Positions 1 to 8,138 of a stretch of DNA of 64,000 nt are shown in pieces. The notes under the pieces were generated by a model that saw only the letters and a list, made by a program, of their open reading frames with translations, had not been told where the DNA came from and did no database searches. Within the stretch, counting starts at the first letter, position 1. Every line of letters begins with the position of its first letter. A program made the translations under genes and the position numbers. Where the stretch lies: positions 334,974-398,973 of the forward strand of contig CAVUCK010000025.1 in NCBI GenBank assembly GCA_963739975.1, given 5' to 3'. This DNA comes from JALZMG01 sp963739975. GTDB lineage: Bacteria > Actinomycetota > Acidimicrobiia > Acidimicrobiales > Ilumatobacteraceae.

Positions 1-887
1 CGCGGCGTCCAGTCGAGGCCCTGGCGCACGTGGTCGATGTCGAACCACATCGAGCGGGCGTACATCAGCCAGTGGTACGGGGCGAACGGCGTGAGGTGCA
101 GCGCCGCGGTGGCCCGCATCGCCGCCGCCGCCGGCCGTTCGGGCAGCGCACGCACCCGGGTGCCGGTGCCGGCATGGGCGCTGAGGTGCTCCAGCGCCTG
201 GCGCATCGTGCCAAACCGATCGGTCCCGACGTTGAAGACCGCCGGGCCGTCGCGCTGGCCGGCCAGCGTGCACGCCGCAGCCAGGTCGTCGGCGTGCACG
301 AACTGGTACCGGTTGGACCCGTCGCCCAGCACGAACGGGTCCACGCCGTCGGCGATCCAGTCGAACAGGATCCCGAAGATCCCCAGGCGGCCGTGGCCGA
401 GGATGGTGCGCGGCCGGACGATGGACACGTCCATCCCGGCGGCGGCCGCCCGCAGGCAGGCCCACTCGGCGGCCAGCTTGGCGTGCCCGTACGCCTCTTG
501 CGGCTTGGGCACCGTGGTCGGCAGTACGGGGTTGGACTCGGGGATCCCGAACACCGCGCTCGACGACGTGTGGACGACCTTGCCCACACCGGCCTGCCGG
601 CAGGCGTCGAGCAGCACCTGGGTGCCGTCGACGTTGACGGACCGCAGCAGGTGCGGATCCTTGGCCAGCGGGACCTGGGCCACGTTGTGGAACACGACGT
701 CGACGCCGCGCACGGCCTCGCCGACGACGCCCGGGTCACGGATGTCGCCGGCGACCACCTCGACGCCGTCCCCGCCGGCATCGGTCACGTCGATGTCGAA
801 CACGCGCACCTCGTCGCCCCGGGCGACGAGGTGGCGCACGAGCAGCTGCCCGAAGTAGCCGTTGCCGCCGGTGACGAGGCTCCTCAC
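1..887 (-). CDS. NAD-dependent epimerase/dehydratase (3beta-HSD-like), C-terminus outside window
   Basis: Extended short-chain dehydrogenase with an N-terminal Rossmann fold (VTGGNGYFGQLLVRHLVARG) that binds NAD(P). The catalytic triad is visible: Ser-Ser after VVHTS near residue 115 and YGHAK near residue 145. The substrate is probably a sugar nucleotide or a hydroxysteroid/terpenoid alcohol, but this cannot be fixed from sequence. The gene runs off the left edge after about 295 codons, so its end is missing. The GTG start overlaps the TGA of the upstream epimerase in a GTGA overlap, so it is the last visible gene of a translationally coupled operon with a second epimerase and a GMC oxidoreductase. 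That pairing resembles alcohol or sterol oxidation modules; this is inference. Confidence 0.85.
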   Translation of the reverse strand, partial: MRSLVTGGNGYFGQLLVRHLVARGDEVRVFDIDVTDAGGDGVEVVAGDIRDPGVVGEAVRGVDVVFHNVAQVPLAKDPHLLRSVNVDGTQVLLDACRQAGVGKVVHTSSSAVFGIPESNPVLPTTVPKPQEAYGHAKLAAEWACLRAAAAGMDVSIVRPRTILGHGRLGIFGILFDWIADGVDPFVLGDGSNRYQFVHADDLAAACTLAGQRDGPAVFNVGTDRFGTMRQALEHLSAHAGTGTRVRALPERPAAAAMRATAALHLTPFAPYHWLMYARSMWFDIDHVRQGLDWTP

Positions 888-1918
888 AGGTCGAGTCCCT
901 GCTCGATGCACCACCGGATGCTGCGGCGCATCCCCTCCTCCAATGCAACGGCCGGGTCATAGCCCAGCTCGGCCCGGGCGACGGAGATGTCGCAGGCGAT
1001 CGTGGTGCCCATCTCCCCGAGCACGTGCAGCTGCTGGACGTACTTCCCGCGGCGCTGCAGGAACTGGTCGGCCTTCTCGGCCAGCCGACCGGCGATCGCC
1101 GGCAACCGCACCTTGTTCTCGGCCACGTCGAAGCCCTCGGCGCGCAGGGCCCGCCCGACGGTGGCCACGATCTCACGAACCTCATACGGCCGGGCGTCGG
1201 CGATCCACCACGCCCGCCCGGGCGGGGTCACGGTGAGCTCGGCGGCGAGCACGCCCTGCACGAGGTTGTCGACGTAGACCATCGATCGGCGCTGCCGACC
1301 GTCGCCGATCACGGGGAAGCGCCCGGTCCGGACGAGCCGGAAGAACGTCGTCTGGCGCGCCGGCTGGAACGGCCCGTAGAACCACGGAGGCCGGACGATC
1401 ACGGCGTCCAACCCCTGCTCCACCATGTCGAACACGGCCAGCTCACCGCGCATCTTCGACTGCCCGTACCCGGCGTACGGGTGGTACGGCTCGTCGTTGC
1501 GGAACGTGTCCAGCCGATCGACGTTGGTCCCGAACGGGCTGTTCGACGACACGTGGACGACTCGGCGGACGCCGCGCTCCAGCGCCGCCCGCATCACGTT
1601 GCGCGTCCCGCGGGCGTTGACCTCCTCGAAGTCGTCGACCCGGGCCGGGTGGATCACGCCGGCCGTGTGCACCACGTCGACCGCCCCGTCGGCCGCAGTG
1701 AACAGCTCGACGAGGCCGTCGGGACGGCGCACGTCACCGACGACGACCTCGACGCCGTCGGGCAGCTCGGTGCCCTGCTCGCTGGCGGTCACCAGCGCCC
1801 GTACGGCCCGACCGTCGGTGCGCAGCCGGTCGACGAGGGCCCGACCGAGCCAACCACCCGCCCCGGTGACGATCGTGGTGTCCGGGACGGCGACTCGCTC
1901 GGGGCTGGCCGCCGTCAC
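884..1918 (-). CDS. NAD-dependent epimerase/dehydratase family protein
   Basis: A 344-residue extended SDR. The glycine motif TGAGGWLGRAL lies at about residue 16, VVHVSSNSPFG near 130 and YGQSKMRGE near 160 (Tyr and Lys of the active site), followed by VRPPWFYGP, typical of the epimerase/3beta-HSD family. The GTG start overlaps the GMC oxidoreductase stop (GTGA) and its own stop overlaps the next epimerase, giving a tightly coupled operon. It is paralogous in fold to the downstream gene but clearly diverged, so the two probably act on successive or different substrates. The exact substrate is unknown. Confidence 0.88.
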   Translation of the reverse strand: MTAASPERVAVPDTTIVTGAGGWLGRALVDRLRTDGRAVRALVTASEQGTELPDGVEVVVGDVRRPDGLVELFTAADGAVDVVHTAGVIHPARVDDFEEVNARGTRNVMRAALERGVRRVVHVSSNSPFGTNVDRLDTFRNDEPYHPYAGYGQSKMRGELAVFDMVEQGLDAVIVRPPWFYGPFQPARQTTFFRLVRTGRFPVIGDGRQRRSMVYVDNLVQGVLAAELTVTPPGRAWWIADARPYEVREIVATVGRALRAEGFDVAENKVRLPAIAGRLAEKADQFLQRRGKYVQQLHVLGEMGTTIACDISVARAELGYDPAVALEEGMRRSIRWCIEQGLDL

Positions 1919-3330
1919 CGGGCGGACCCGAGGTAGTGGCGGACGTTGCGGATGGCCAGCGCCATCACCGACGCCTGCGGGTTGACGCCCGGCGCGTCGG
2001 GCAGCAGCGAGGCGTCGTTGACCCAGATGTTGGCGGACGACCGCAGGCGCCCGGTCGGGTCGGCAGGGGCGTCGTCGGACGACCCGAACGGCACCGTCGA
2101 GCAGAGGTGCACCGTCATCACGCTGGCCCGGCCGGCCGAGAACGTGGCCCGCAGGGTCGCCAGGTCTGACCTCCGCCGCACCAGCGGCGCGCCACGGTAG
2201 GACGGGTACACGTCGGTGGCGCCGGCCTCCAGCAGGAGCAGTGCGAGGCGGGCGAGGCCCTGGCCGAGCAGCTCCTTGTCGCGTCGCGTCAAGCGGTACG
2301 TGACCACCGGGTCGCGCAGGCCGGGAACGGCCACGACCCGCCCGCGACCCTCGCTGGTGATCGCCGCGTAGTACACCGCCAGCTGGCGCCAGTCGGTGAC
2401 CGAGTCGCGGAACCGGTCCCACGAATCGCTCAGCGACAGCGCCACGAGCCCCGGGTTGGACGCCGATCCGCCGAAGGACAGGTCGGGAGCGAACTCCTTG
2501 ACCTGGTGCACCGGGACGTCGTCGGCCACGTTCACTTGGTCGGCGAAGCGGGCGGCCAGCTTGACGGTCGGGTGCACGGCGAGGGTGCGCCCGATGGCCC
2601 GGCGCAGGCCGGAACGCTGGAGCAGCGCCGGCGTCTGGATCGCCCCGCCGCACACGAACACGTCGCGGAAGTCGATCGTGTCGTGCCGGCCGTCGGCCGT
2701 AGTCAGCTCGGCCCGCACGGCCCGGCCGCCGTCGATGATCAGCCGGTCGACGCGATGACCGGTGAGCAGCCGGGCGCCCGCCGCCTCGGCCCGGGGCAGG
2801 TAGGTCTCGGTCATGCTCCGCCGGCGGCCCTGCCACGCCGCCGGACCGACCGGGTACTCCATCCAACGCGGGCTCTCGTCGTGCTGCCAGCCGAGCGCTG
2901 CGGCACCTCGGCGCAACGCCTCGCTGGCCGGCAGGTGCGCCCCGGGCACGGTCTGGATGGACAGCTCCTTCTCGACCTCGTCGCAGATTGCGTAGACCTC
3001 CGCCGCGGCGTGGCCGGCCAGGCCCCAGCGGGCCAGCACGTCCTCGGGCGGCCGGCGATAGAGCCCGCTGTTGACCTCGGTGCCGCCGCCCGCGCAGCAT
3101 CCCTCGGTGTACGTGATCGACGGCAGCCCGAGTGCCGGCGTGACGCCGCCAGCCCGGTACTGGCGGCCCATCTGATCGAGCGAAAAGGGCACCACGTCGC
3201 CCTGGCGGACGAGCGGTCCCTCTTCGAGCACCACGACGTCGTGGCCGGCCTCGGCGGCCAGTGCCGCTGTCGGCGCACCGCCGGCGCCCGAGCCGATGAC
3301 GAGGACGTCGGCCTCCAAGCGCTGGCTCAT
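1915..3330 (-). CDS. GMC-family FAD-dependent oxidoreductase
   Basis: A 471-residue flavoprotein of the glucose-methanol-choline oxidoreductase family. The N-terminal dinucleotide-binding motif VLVIGSGAGGAPTA is followed by VVVLEEGP. The C-terminal GMC signature region includes the NIWVNDASLLPDAPGVNPQ stretch with the conserved Asn and Pro near the active site. These enzymes oxidise primary or secondary alcohols using FAD. ATG 3330 is chosen because it overlaps the stop of the upstream small gene (ATGA); a longer in-frame start exists but would overlap that gene heavily. No Tat or Sec signal is seen, so it is probably cytoplasmic or associated with the small partner. The two epimerase/3beta-HSD genes after it suggest joint oxidation of an alicyclic or sugar-type alcohol. 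Confidence 0.88.
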   Translation of the reverse strand: MSQRLEADVLVIGSGAGGAPTAALAAEAGHDVVVLEEGPLVRQGDVVPFSLDQMGRQYRAGGVTPALGLPSITYTEGCCAGGGTEVNSGLYRRPPEDVLARWGLAGHAAAEVYAICDEVEKELSIQTVPGAHLPASEALRRGAAALGWQHDESPRWMEYPVGPAAWQGRRRSMTETYLPRAEAAGARLLTGHRVDRLIIDGGRAVRAELTTADGRHDTIDFRDVFVCGGAIQTPALLQRSGLRRAIGRTLAVHPTVKLAARFADQVNVADDVPVHQVKEFAPDLSFGGSASNPGLVALSLSDSWDRFRDSVTDWRQLAVYYAAITSEGRGRVVAVPGLRDPVVTYRLTRRDKELLGQGLARLALLLLEAGATDVYPSYRGAPLVRRRSDLATLRATFSAGRASVMTVHLCSTVPFGSSDDAPADPTGRLRSSANIWVNDASLLPDAPGVNPQASVMALAIRNVRHYLGSAR

Positions 3331-3665
3331 GCGGGTGAGCCGTCGGGCGCCGTGTCGGGCCACGTCTCCCACACGTAGGCGTAGGCGAGCGATCGCACCA
3401 GGCGCACGTACTCGCCGAGCACGGGCAGCGGATGGCCGGCGGCCAGTGACACCACCCTGGCACCTCCGGCAAGGCGGGCAACAGCGCCGGTGGCGGCCGC
3501 GACGAGGCCCACGCCGACCCGCATCGGAGACGGCATCGCGGCGATCCGCCGGCCGGCGAAGGCGACGACCTCGGCCCGCCGCTCGGCCGGCAACCCGGGC
3601 AGGTCGTGGGCCACGAGGTGGTCGCTGAACTCGGCGATGGCGCGCGGGGGCGGGAGCGTCGGCAT
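3327..3665 (-). CDS. Small accessory protein of the GMC oxidoreductase
   Basis: A 112-residue protein whose stop codon overlaps the start of the GMC oxidoreductase (ATGA), so the two are translated together. It begins MPTLPPPRAIAEFSDHLV and has a moderately hydrophobic central helix (VGVGLVAAATGAVARL). The C-terminus is acidic and Trp-rich (YVWETWPDT). GMC and gluconate-dehydrogenase-type enzymes are often preceded by small subunit-3-like proteins. Size, order and coupling fit that role, but I see no diagnostic motif, so the function rests on context. Confidence 0.6.
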   Translation of the reverse strand: MPTLPPPRAIAEFSDHLVAHDLPGLPAERRAEVVAFAGRRIAAMPSPMRVGVGLVAAATGAVARLAGGARVVSLAAGHPLPVLGEYVRLVRSLAYAYVWETWPDTAPDGSPA

Positions 3666-3716
3666 GGGCGGCGAGAGCTTACGGTCCGCCGTGAATCGGG
3701 TGGTTGCAGCGACCGG

Positions 3717-3884
3717 TCAGCCGGCGTCGTGCTGCGCCTCGGCCCAGCGATCCTCGACCTGCAAGGCCTCCACCCACTCGTCGAGGTACCTCCGATCGAG
3801 CCGGTGGCCAGCGGCCAAGATCTGCTGGACATCGACGCTCGCCACTCGGGGGTGCCCTCGTCGGCGGGCGACCGGCTCGGCCAT
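3717..3884 (-). CDS. Small ORF, possible remnant of a DUF6036/nucleotidyltransferase-type protein
   Basis: A 55-codon frame from ATG 3884 to TGA 3717 in the otherwise empty gap between the small GMC partner and the glycosyltransferase. Its C-terminal half reads VDVQQILAAGHRLDRRYL and then DEWVEALQVEDRWAEA. This resembles the closing helix of DUF6036-like antitoxin nucleotidyltransferases (a LDxxYLxxWxxxLxxxD pattern). The upstream catalytic part is absent, so this is either a small independent protein or the tail of a decayed gene. The family assignment is from memory of the pattern and is weak. Confidence 0.3.
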   Translation of the reverse strand: MAEPVARRRGHPRVASVDVQQILAAGHRLDRRYLDEWVEALQVEDRWAEAQHDAG

Positions 3885-3936
3885 GTCCAACGGTCTGCCT
3901 GATCGGCCCAGCCGCGAGGCCGACGGCCGGCGTCGC

Positions 3937-3942
3937 TAGCGT
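3937..3942 (+). promoter_or_regulatory. Leaderless -10 box TAGCGT for the GT4 gene
   Basis: TAGCGT lies 9 nt before GTG 3952 and there is no Shine-Dalgarno. This spacing places the transcription start at or next to the start codon. It matches the pattern at more than a dozen other starts in the window. Confidence 0.5.
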
Positions 3943-3951
3943 CCCGCAGTC

Positions 3952-5136
3952 GTGCCGGCGTCCGACGATCCCAACGCGACCATCGAGTCGCTGATCGGCG
4001 ACGTCATCGACCACGGGGTGCGGCGAGTCCACGTATTGGCGTGGCGGGACCTCGACGACCCGGATGCGGGCGGTTCGGAGGTCCACGCCGACGAGTTCAT
4101 GCGCCGCTGGGCGGCCGCCGGGCTGGACATCGTGCACCGCACGTCGGCGGCGCGCGGGTTGCCGGCCGAGGATCGCCGCAACGGTTATGCCGTGGTCCGC
4201 CGCGGCAGCCGGTACTCGGTCTTCCCGCGCACGATGGTGTCCGAGCTGGCGGGACGCATGGGGCGGTCGGACGCGCTGATCGAGGTCTGGAACGGCGTGC
4301 CCTGGTTCTCGCCGGTCTGGTACCGCCGGCCCCACCTGATGATCCTCCACCACGTCCACGGGCCGATGTGGGACCAGCTGATGCCGGCGCCGCTGGCCGG
4401 GGCCGGTCGGTTCCTCGAGTCACGGCTGGCCCCGCCCTTCTACCGGCGCACCGAGACGGTGACGCCGTCGGCGGCGACGCGCGACGAACTGCTCGGGCTC
4501 GGCTTCCGCCCAGAACGCGTCACGGCGGTGGACAACGGGGTCGACCCGTTCTTCTCGCCCGGCGGCGAGCGCACGTCCTACCCGTCGATCGTCGCCGTCG
4601 CCCGCATGGCCCCGGTGAAGCGCTTCGGGCTCCTCCTGGAGGCAGCCAACGAGGCCCGCCGGCGCCTGCCCGATCTGCGCCTGCGGTTGGTCGGCGACGG
4701 TCCCGAGCGCGACGACCTGCGACGGTGGATCGCCGACCACGACGCAGGCGCCTGGATCGAGCTGCCCGGCCACCTCGACAGGGAGGCGCTGCGCGACGAG
4801 TACCGCCGGGCGTGGGTGGTCGCCAGTGCGTCGCTCGCCGAGGGCTGGGGGCTTTCGCTCACCGAGGGCGCCGCCTGCGCCACGCCGGCCGTGGCGACCG
4901 ACATCCGCGGGCACCGCTGCTCGGTCGTCGACGGGACGACGGGGCTGCTCGCCGAACCGGCCGACCTCGGCGGGGCGCTGGCCACGGTCCTGTCCGACGA
5001 CGGGCTGCGACGGCGGTTGGCGGCCGCCGCGCTGGCGCGAGCGCGCACGCTGACCTGGGATGCATCGGCGCTCGGCGTGCTGCGCAGCTTCCACCGGGCG
5101 GTGAGAAGCCATCGGGCGACCGGACGCCGCCACTAA
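3952..5136 (+). CDS. Glycosyltransferase family 4
   Basis: A 394-residue GT-B glycosyltransferase. The N-terminal acceptor domain contains DAGGSEVHADEFMRRWAAAG, the Gly-rich loop following the first strand. The C-terminal nucleotide-sugar domain shows VARMAPVKRFGLLLEA (the KR/K phosphate contact), LVGDGPERDDL and the EX7E-type signature AEGWGLSLTEGAACATP. It probably transfers a hexose from a GDP- or UDP-sugar to a lipid-linked or surface glycan acceptor in the cytoplasm. Start GTG 3952 is chosen from the leaderless box 9 nt upstream. The TAA stop doubles as the -10 region of the following polyprenol-phosphate mannose synthase, so the pair is closely packed though probably separately initiated. 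Confidence 0.88.
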   Translation: MPASDDPNATIESLIGDVIDHGVRRVHVLAWRDLDDPDAGGSEVHADEFMRRWAAAGLDIVHRTSAARGLPAEDRRNGYAVVRRGSRYSVFPRTMVSELAGRMGRSDALIEVWNGVPWFSPVWYRRPHLMILHHVHGPMWDQLMPAPLAGAGRFLESRLAPPFYRRTETVTPSAATRDELLGLGFRPERVTAVDNGVDPFFSPGGERTSYPSIVAVARMAPVKRFGLLLEAANEARRRLPDLRLRLVGDGPERDDLRRWIADHDAGAWIELPGHLDREALRDEYRRAWVVASASLAEGWGLSLTEGAACATPAVATDIRGHRCSVVDGTTGLLAEPADLGGALATVLSDDGLRRRLAAAALARARTLTWDASALGVLRSFHRAVRSHRATGRRH

Positions 5137-5139
5137 CCT
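5134..5139 (+). promoter_or_regulatory. Leaderless -10 box TAACCT for the mannose synthase gene
   Basis: TAACCT lies 6 nt before ATG 5146. It overlaps the TAA stop codon of the upstream glycosyltransferase. Confidence 0.5.
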
Positions 5140-5145
5140 GCCCGG

Positions 5146-5877
5146 ATGCGCGTCGTGGTGGTCCTGCCGACCTACAACGAGCGCGAGAACGTCCAGCACC
5201 TGCTCGCCGCCGTGCGGGCCGAGATCCCGGACGCCGACGTCTTGGTCGTCGACGACAACAGCCCGGACGGGACGGCGATCCTGGTCGAGGAGACGGCCTC
5301 GGACCTCGGGCAGATCAAGCTGCTTCGCCGCCCGGGCAAACAGGGCCTCGGCAGCGCCTACCGGCAGGGGTTCGCAATGGCCCTTGACGAGGACTACGAC
5401 GTCGTCGTCTCGATGGACGTCGACTTCTCGCACGATCCGGCGGTGCTGCCGGACCTGCTGGCGCTGATCGACGCCGGCGCCGACGCGGTGATCGGGAGTC
5501 GGTACGTGCCGGGTGGTGCCACCGTCGACTGGCCGCTGCACCGACGCCTGCTGTCTCGCCTCGGCAACCGGTACACGTCGTTCGTGCTCGGGCTCCAGGT
5601 GCGGGACTGCACGTCGGGGTACCGCGCCTACCGCGCCGACGCGCTGCGGGCCATCGAGCCGACGACCACGACGGCGGAGGGGTACGCCTTCCTCACGGAG
5701 CTGGTCCGACGGCTGGTGCGCCACGACCGCCGCGTCATGGAAACGCCGATCGTGTTCACCGACCGGCGGTACGGGCGGTCGAAGATGTCGGGGCGGATCG
5801 TCGTCGAGTCGATGCTGCTGGTGACGCGCTGGGCGCTGCGGGACCTCGTGACGCTGCGTCGCCAGCCGGCGGGCTGA
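5146..5877 (+). CDS. Polyprenol monophosphomannose synthase (GT2)
   Basis: A 243-residue GT-A enzyme that transfers mannose from GDP-mannose to polyprenyl phosphate, the donor for extracytoplasmic mannosyltransferases. It starts VVVLPTYNERENV and has the metal/nucleotide motif VVDDNSPDGT. The acceptor loop MDVDFSHDP is followed by IGSRYVPGG and RDCTSGYRAYR, all typical of Ppm1/DPM1. Length matches the catalytic domain alone, without the membrane apolipoprotein acyltransferase domain fused in mycobacteria. The product would feed the PIG-V-like membrane mannosyltransferase encoded at 6810-8048, which makes this block a coherent envelope-mannosylation unit. Confidence 0.92.
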   Translation: MRVVVVLPTYNERENVQHLLAAVRAEIPDADVLVVDDNSPDGTAILVEETASDLGQIKLLRRPGKQGLGSAYRQGFAMALDEDYDVVVSMDVDFSHDPAVLPDLLALIDAGADAVIGSRYVPGGATVDWPLHRRLLSRLGNRYTSFVLGLQVRDCTSGYRAYRADALRAIEPTTTTAEGYAFLTELVRRLVRHDRRVMETPIVFTDRRYGRSKMSGRIVVESMLLVTRWALRDLVTLRRQPAG

Positions 5878-6610
5878 CCGGCCCGCGCGGACGCCGTCGC
5901 AGGCGTTCGCCGATCGGGGAGTAGCGCACGATGCACACGAGGGCGTGGCAGCCGTCGCGCCATCCGATCTTCTTGCCCTCGGCGTACGTGCGCCCGGCAT
6001 AGGCGACGCCGACCTCGTAGATCCGCCACCGGCCGCGAGCGACCTTGGCCGTGATCTCGGGCTCGATGCCGAAGCGGTCCTCCTCGAGGACGAGTCCTTG
6101 GATCACCTCCCGCCGGAAGGCCTTGTAGCAGGTCTCCATGTCCGTGAGGTTGAGGTCGGTGAACATGTTCGACAGGAGCGTCAGGATGCGGTTGCCGAGC
6201 GAGTGCCAGTAGTACAGGACGCGGTGCGGGCGACCCGACAGGAACCGCGAGCCGAACACGACGTCGGCGTCGCCGGACTCCAGCGGCTCGAGCATCGTGG
6301 GGTACTCGGCCGGGTCGTACTCGAGGTCGGCGTCCTGGACGATGACGTAATCTGCTCGGGCGGCGGCGAATCCGGTGCGCAGCGCGGCTCCCTTGCCGGC
6401 GTTGCGCTCGTGCAGCACGAGCTGCAGCCGCGGGTCGTCGAGCGTGGCCAGCAGGTCGCGCGTGCCGTCCGTCGATCCGTCATCGACCAGGATCACCTCG
6501 GCCACCCACGGCGACGCCAGGACCTTGTCGACGACCTCCAGCACCGTCGCCCGCTCGTTGAAGCACGGCACGACGACCGACAAGCACCGGTGGGCGGTCA
6601 GGTCGCTCAC
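5756..6610 (-). CDS. Glycosyltransferase family 2
   Basis: GT-A glycosyltransferase. The motifs CLSVVVPCFNERATV, ILVDDGSTDGTRDLL, HERNAGKGAALRTGF and VQDADLEYDPAEYP are the nucleotide-sugar and metal-binding elements of the DPM1/GtrB-like group. SRFLSGRPHRVLYY and the cysteine-containing DMETCYKAFRR loop follow. The start is ambiguous: GTG 6610 (used) or TTG 6619, both inside the first copy of the 65-bp tandem repeat. The C-terminal Arg/Pro/Ser-rich tail runs 122 bp into the convergent mannose synthase gene. It looks like antisense filler, so a frame error near 5890 may hide the true stop. Confidence 0.85.
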   Translation of the reverse strand: MSDLTAHRCLSVVVPCFNERATVLEVVDKVLASPWVAEVILVDDGSTDGTRDLLATLDDPRLQLVLHERNAGKGAALRTGFAAARADYVIVQDADLEYDPAEYPTMLEPLESGDADVVFGSRFLSGRPHRVLYYWHSLGNRILTLLSNMFTDLNLTDMETCYKAFRREVIQGLVLEEDRFGIEPEITAKVARGRWRIYEVGVAYAGRTYAEGKKIGWRDGCHALVCIVRYSPIGERLRRRPRGPVSPPAGDAASRGPAAPSASPAASTRRRSAPTSSTARTAGR

Positions 6611-6806
6611 GTTGCTCAACTGTTCGCTCGCTCAGTCGTGCCGATGCGCCGGGTTCGTGTGGAACGCTCGCTCACGCTGCTCAACTGTTCGCTCGCTCAG
6701 TCGTGCCGATGCGCCGGGTTCGTGTGGAACGCTCGCTCACGCTGCTCAACTGTTCGCTCGCTCAGTCGTGCCGATGCGCCGGGTTCGTGTGGAACGCTCG
6801 CTCACG
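6605..6806. repeat. 65-bp tandem repeat, three full copies plus 7 bp
   Basis: Copies occupy 6605-6669, 6670-6734 and 6735-6799, with the beginning of a fourth at 6800-6806. Copies two and three are identical; copy one differs at a single base (GTTGCTC for GCTGCTC). The unit contains GTTCGCTCGCTCA, related to the GAGCGAACAG repeats elsewhere in the window. The array fills the gap between the GT2 start and the stop of the PIG-V-like gene and overlaps the GT2 start codon. Confidence 0.97.
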
Positions 6807-6809
6807 CGC

Positions 6810-8048
6810 TCACGGGATGGCACCGAACACGCCGTACAGCGCGGTGAGCGCGGTCAGGCCGGCACCGCACATGACCAGCACGAGGTCCCAGACGGCGCGG
6901 TCGCGGCGCGGCCACCACGCCGCGGCGCAGATGAACAGCGGGAACGCCGTGAACAGGAAGCGCGGCCGAGCCGTGACCGTGGCCGGCAGCAGCATCAGCC
7001 CGATGACGACGGCGACGTAGGCGACCATCGGCCAGGGCAGCCGCTTGCGCCACAGGCACCACAGCCCGACCCCCAGGGCGATCAGCGACGCCGCGGTGAG
7101 CGCGTCGGTGGGCGACGCCAGCGGATGGGTGAGGAAGCTCAGTGAGTTGCTGATCGCCGTCGCGCCGAAGCTCGTGCCCTCGCGCCACGCCTCGCGCTGC
7201 ACGCGCCACCACGGTGCCGACTCGCCGGTGTGGGCGCTGAGCCACACCTGGAAGGCGATGAAGCCCGTCGGCGCCAGCAGCGGGGCCACGATCGACCACC
7301 AGTCACGCCGACGGTAGATGGCGATGCCGGCGGCGACGGCGCACGCGGCGACGAGGGCGATGCCGTTCGGACGCGTCGCCGTGGCCAGTGCGGCGAGAAT
7401 GCCGGCGAGGAGCCAACGCTCCTCGAGGAGGCACCACAGGCACGCTGCGGCGAGCACGATGAGCAGCGCCTCGGCGTAGGCGAACGACAGGACGAAGCTG
7501 CCGGGGAAGACGGCGAACAGGACCATCGCCCGCTCGGCGACCTCGGCGTCGAACAGCCGTCGGGCCAGCACGCCGATCAGGAGGACCGCCGCCACGGCGA
7601 GGACGATGTTGAGGGCGAGCGCGGCGAACACGTCGCCACCCGGGAGCACGGCGTCGAGCCCGCGGACCAGGTTCGGGTACAGCGGGAAGAACGCGGCGCG
7701 CGCTTCCTCCTGCTCGTAGGTGATGTTCGGCGGGATCGACCGCGGATAGCCCTCGCGGATGATCCGCAGGTACCAGTTGCCGTCCCACTGGGTCAGCACG
7801 TCCGTGACCAGGTTGACCGGGGTGTCGGCCAGCTCGCCGTCCTCGTTGGCGTCCACGGTGACCTGGCTGGCCCGCACCGCGGCGCCAGCCAGCACGCAGA
7901 GGCGGGACACCACGAGGGCGCACAGCCCGACGAGCACGGCACGATGCCACGCCGCCCGGTCGTCGTCGGGACGGATGATCGGTTCGGCGATCGGCTGGGT
8001 GTCGACTGGATCGGAGCGCGACCCGCTCTGAGCAGGGATGATCGTCAT
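6810..8048 (-). CDS. PIG-V-like polytopic mannosyltransferase
   Basis: A 412-residue integral membrane protein with about nine to ten hydrophobic segments. The loop after the first transmembrane segment carries LTQWDGNWYLRIIREGYP, the WDxxWY motif of PIG-V/GT-C family mannosyltransferases, followed by FFPLYPNLVR. These enzymes take mannose from polyprenyl-phosphate-mannose on the outer face of the membrane, which fits the synthase gene at 5146-5877. ATG 8048 is chosen because it overlaps the stop of a 7-codon upstream frame (ATGA) that itself sits behind a leaderless -10 box. GTG 8054 is an alternative. Confidence 0.85.
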   Translation of the reverse strand: MTIIPAQSGSRSDPVDTQPIAEPIIRPDDDRAAWHRAVLVGLCALVVSRLCVLAGAAVRASQVTVDANEDGELADTPVNLVTDVLTQWDGNWYLRIIREGYPRSIPPNITYEQEEARAAFFPLYPNLVRGLDAVLPGGDVFAALALNIVLAVAAVLLIGVLARRLFDAEVAERAMVLFAVFPGSFVLSFAYAEALLIVLAAACLWCLLEERWLLAGILAALATATRPNGIALVAACAVAAGIAIYRRRDWWSIVAPLLAPTGFIAFQVWLSAHTGESAPWWRVQREAWREGTSFGATAISNSLSFLTHPLASPTDALTAASLIALGVGLWCLWRKRLPWPMVAYVAVVIGLMLLPATVTARPRFLFTAFPLFICAAAWWPRRDRAVWDLVLVMCGAGLTALTALYGVFGAIP

Positions 8049-8068
8049 TCCCACCCTCGCCTGGACAT
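8045..8068 (-). other. Putative 7-codon leader micro-ORF coupled to the mannosyltransferase gene
   Basis: ATG 8068 follows TACCTT by 7 nt and opens the frame MSRRGWE. Its TGA overlaps ATG 8048 of the mannosyltransferase (ATGA). If transcription is leaderless, ribosomes would load here and reinitiate on the main gene. There is no repeat sequence here, unlike the other four coupled micro-ORFs. Confidence 0.35.
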
Positions 8069-8075
8069 CCGGGGC

Positions 8076-8081
8076 AAGGTA
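8076..8081 (-). promoter_or_regulatory. Leaderless -10 box TACCTT upstream of 8068
   Basis: Reverse complement of AAGGTA. It lies 7 nt before ATG 8068, which opens the micro-ORF rather than the mannosyltransferase itself. Confidence 0.45.
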
Positions 8082-8138
8082 CCAGCCGCCTCGGGCGGTC
8101 CGGTGTTCACGGTCGTCGGGGTCACGATCGCCGTGGCG

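Noticed and set aside
884..3832. A 982-codon open frame on the minus strand
   Set aside because: Only its last 344 codons match a protein family. The rest is antisense or out-of-frame to the GMC oxidoreductase, and is open because of high GC.
6605..6806. CRISPR array
   Set aside because: The 65-bp units are contiguous tandem copies without unique spacers, and there are no cas genes.
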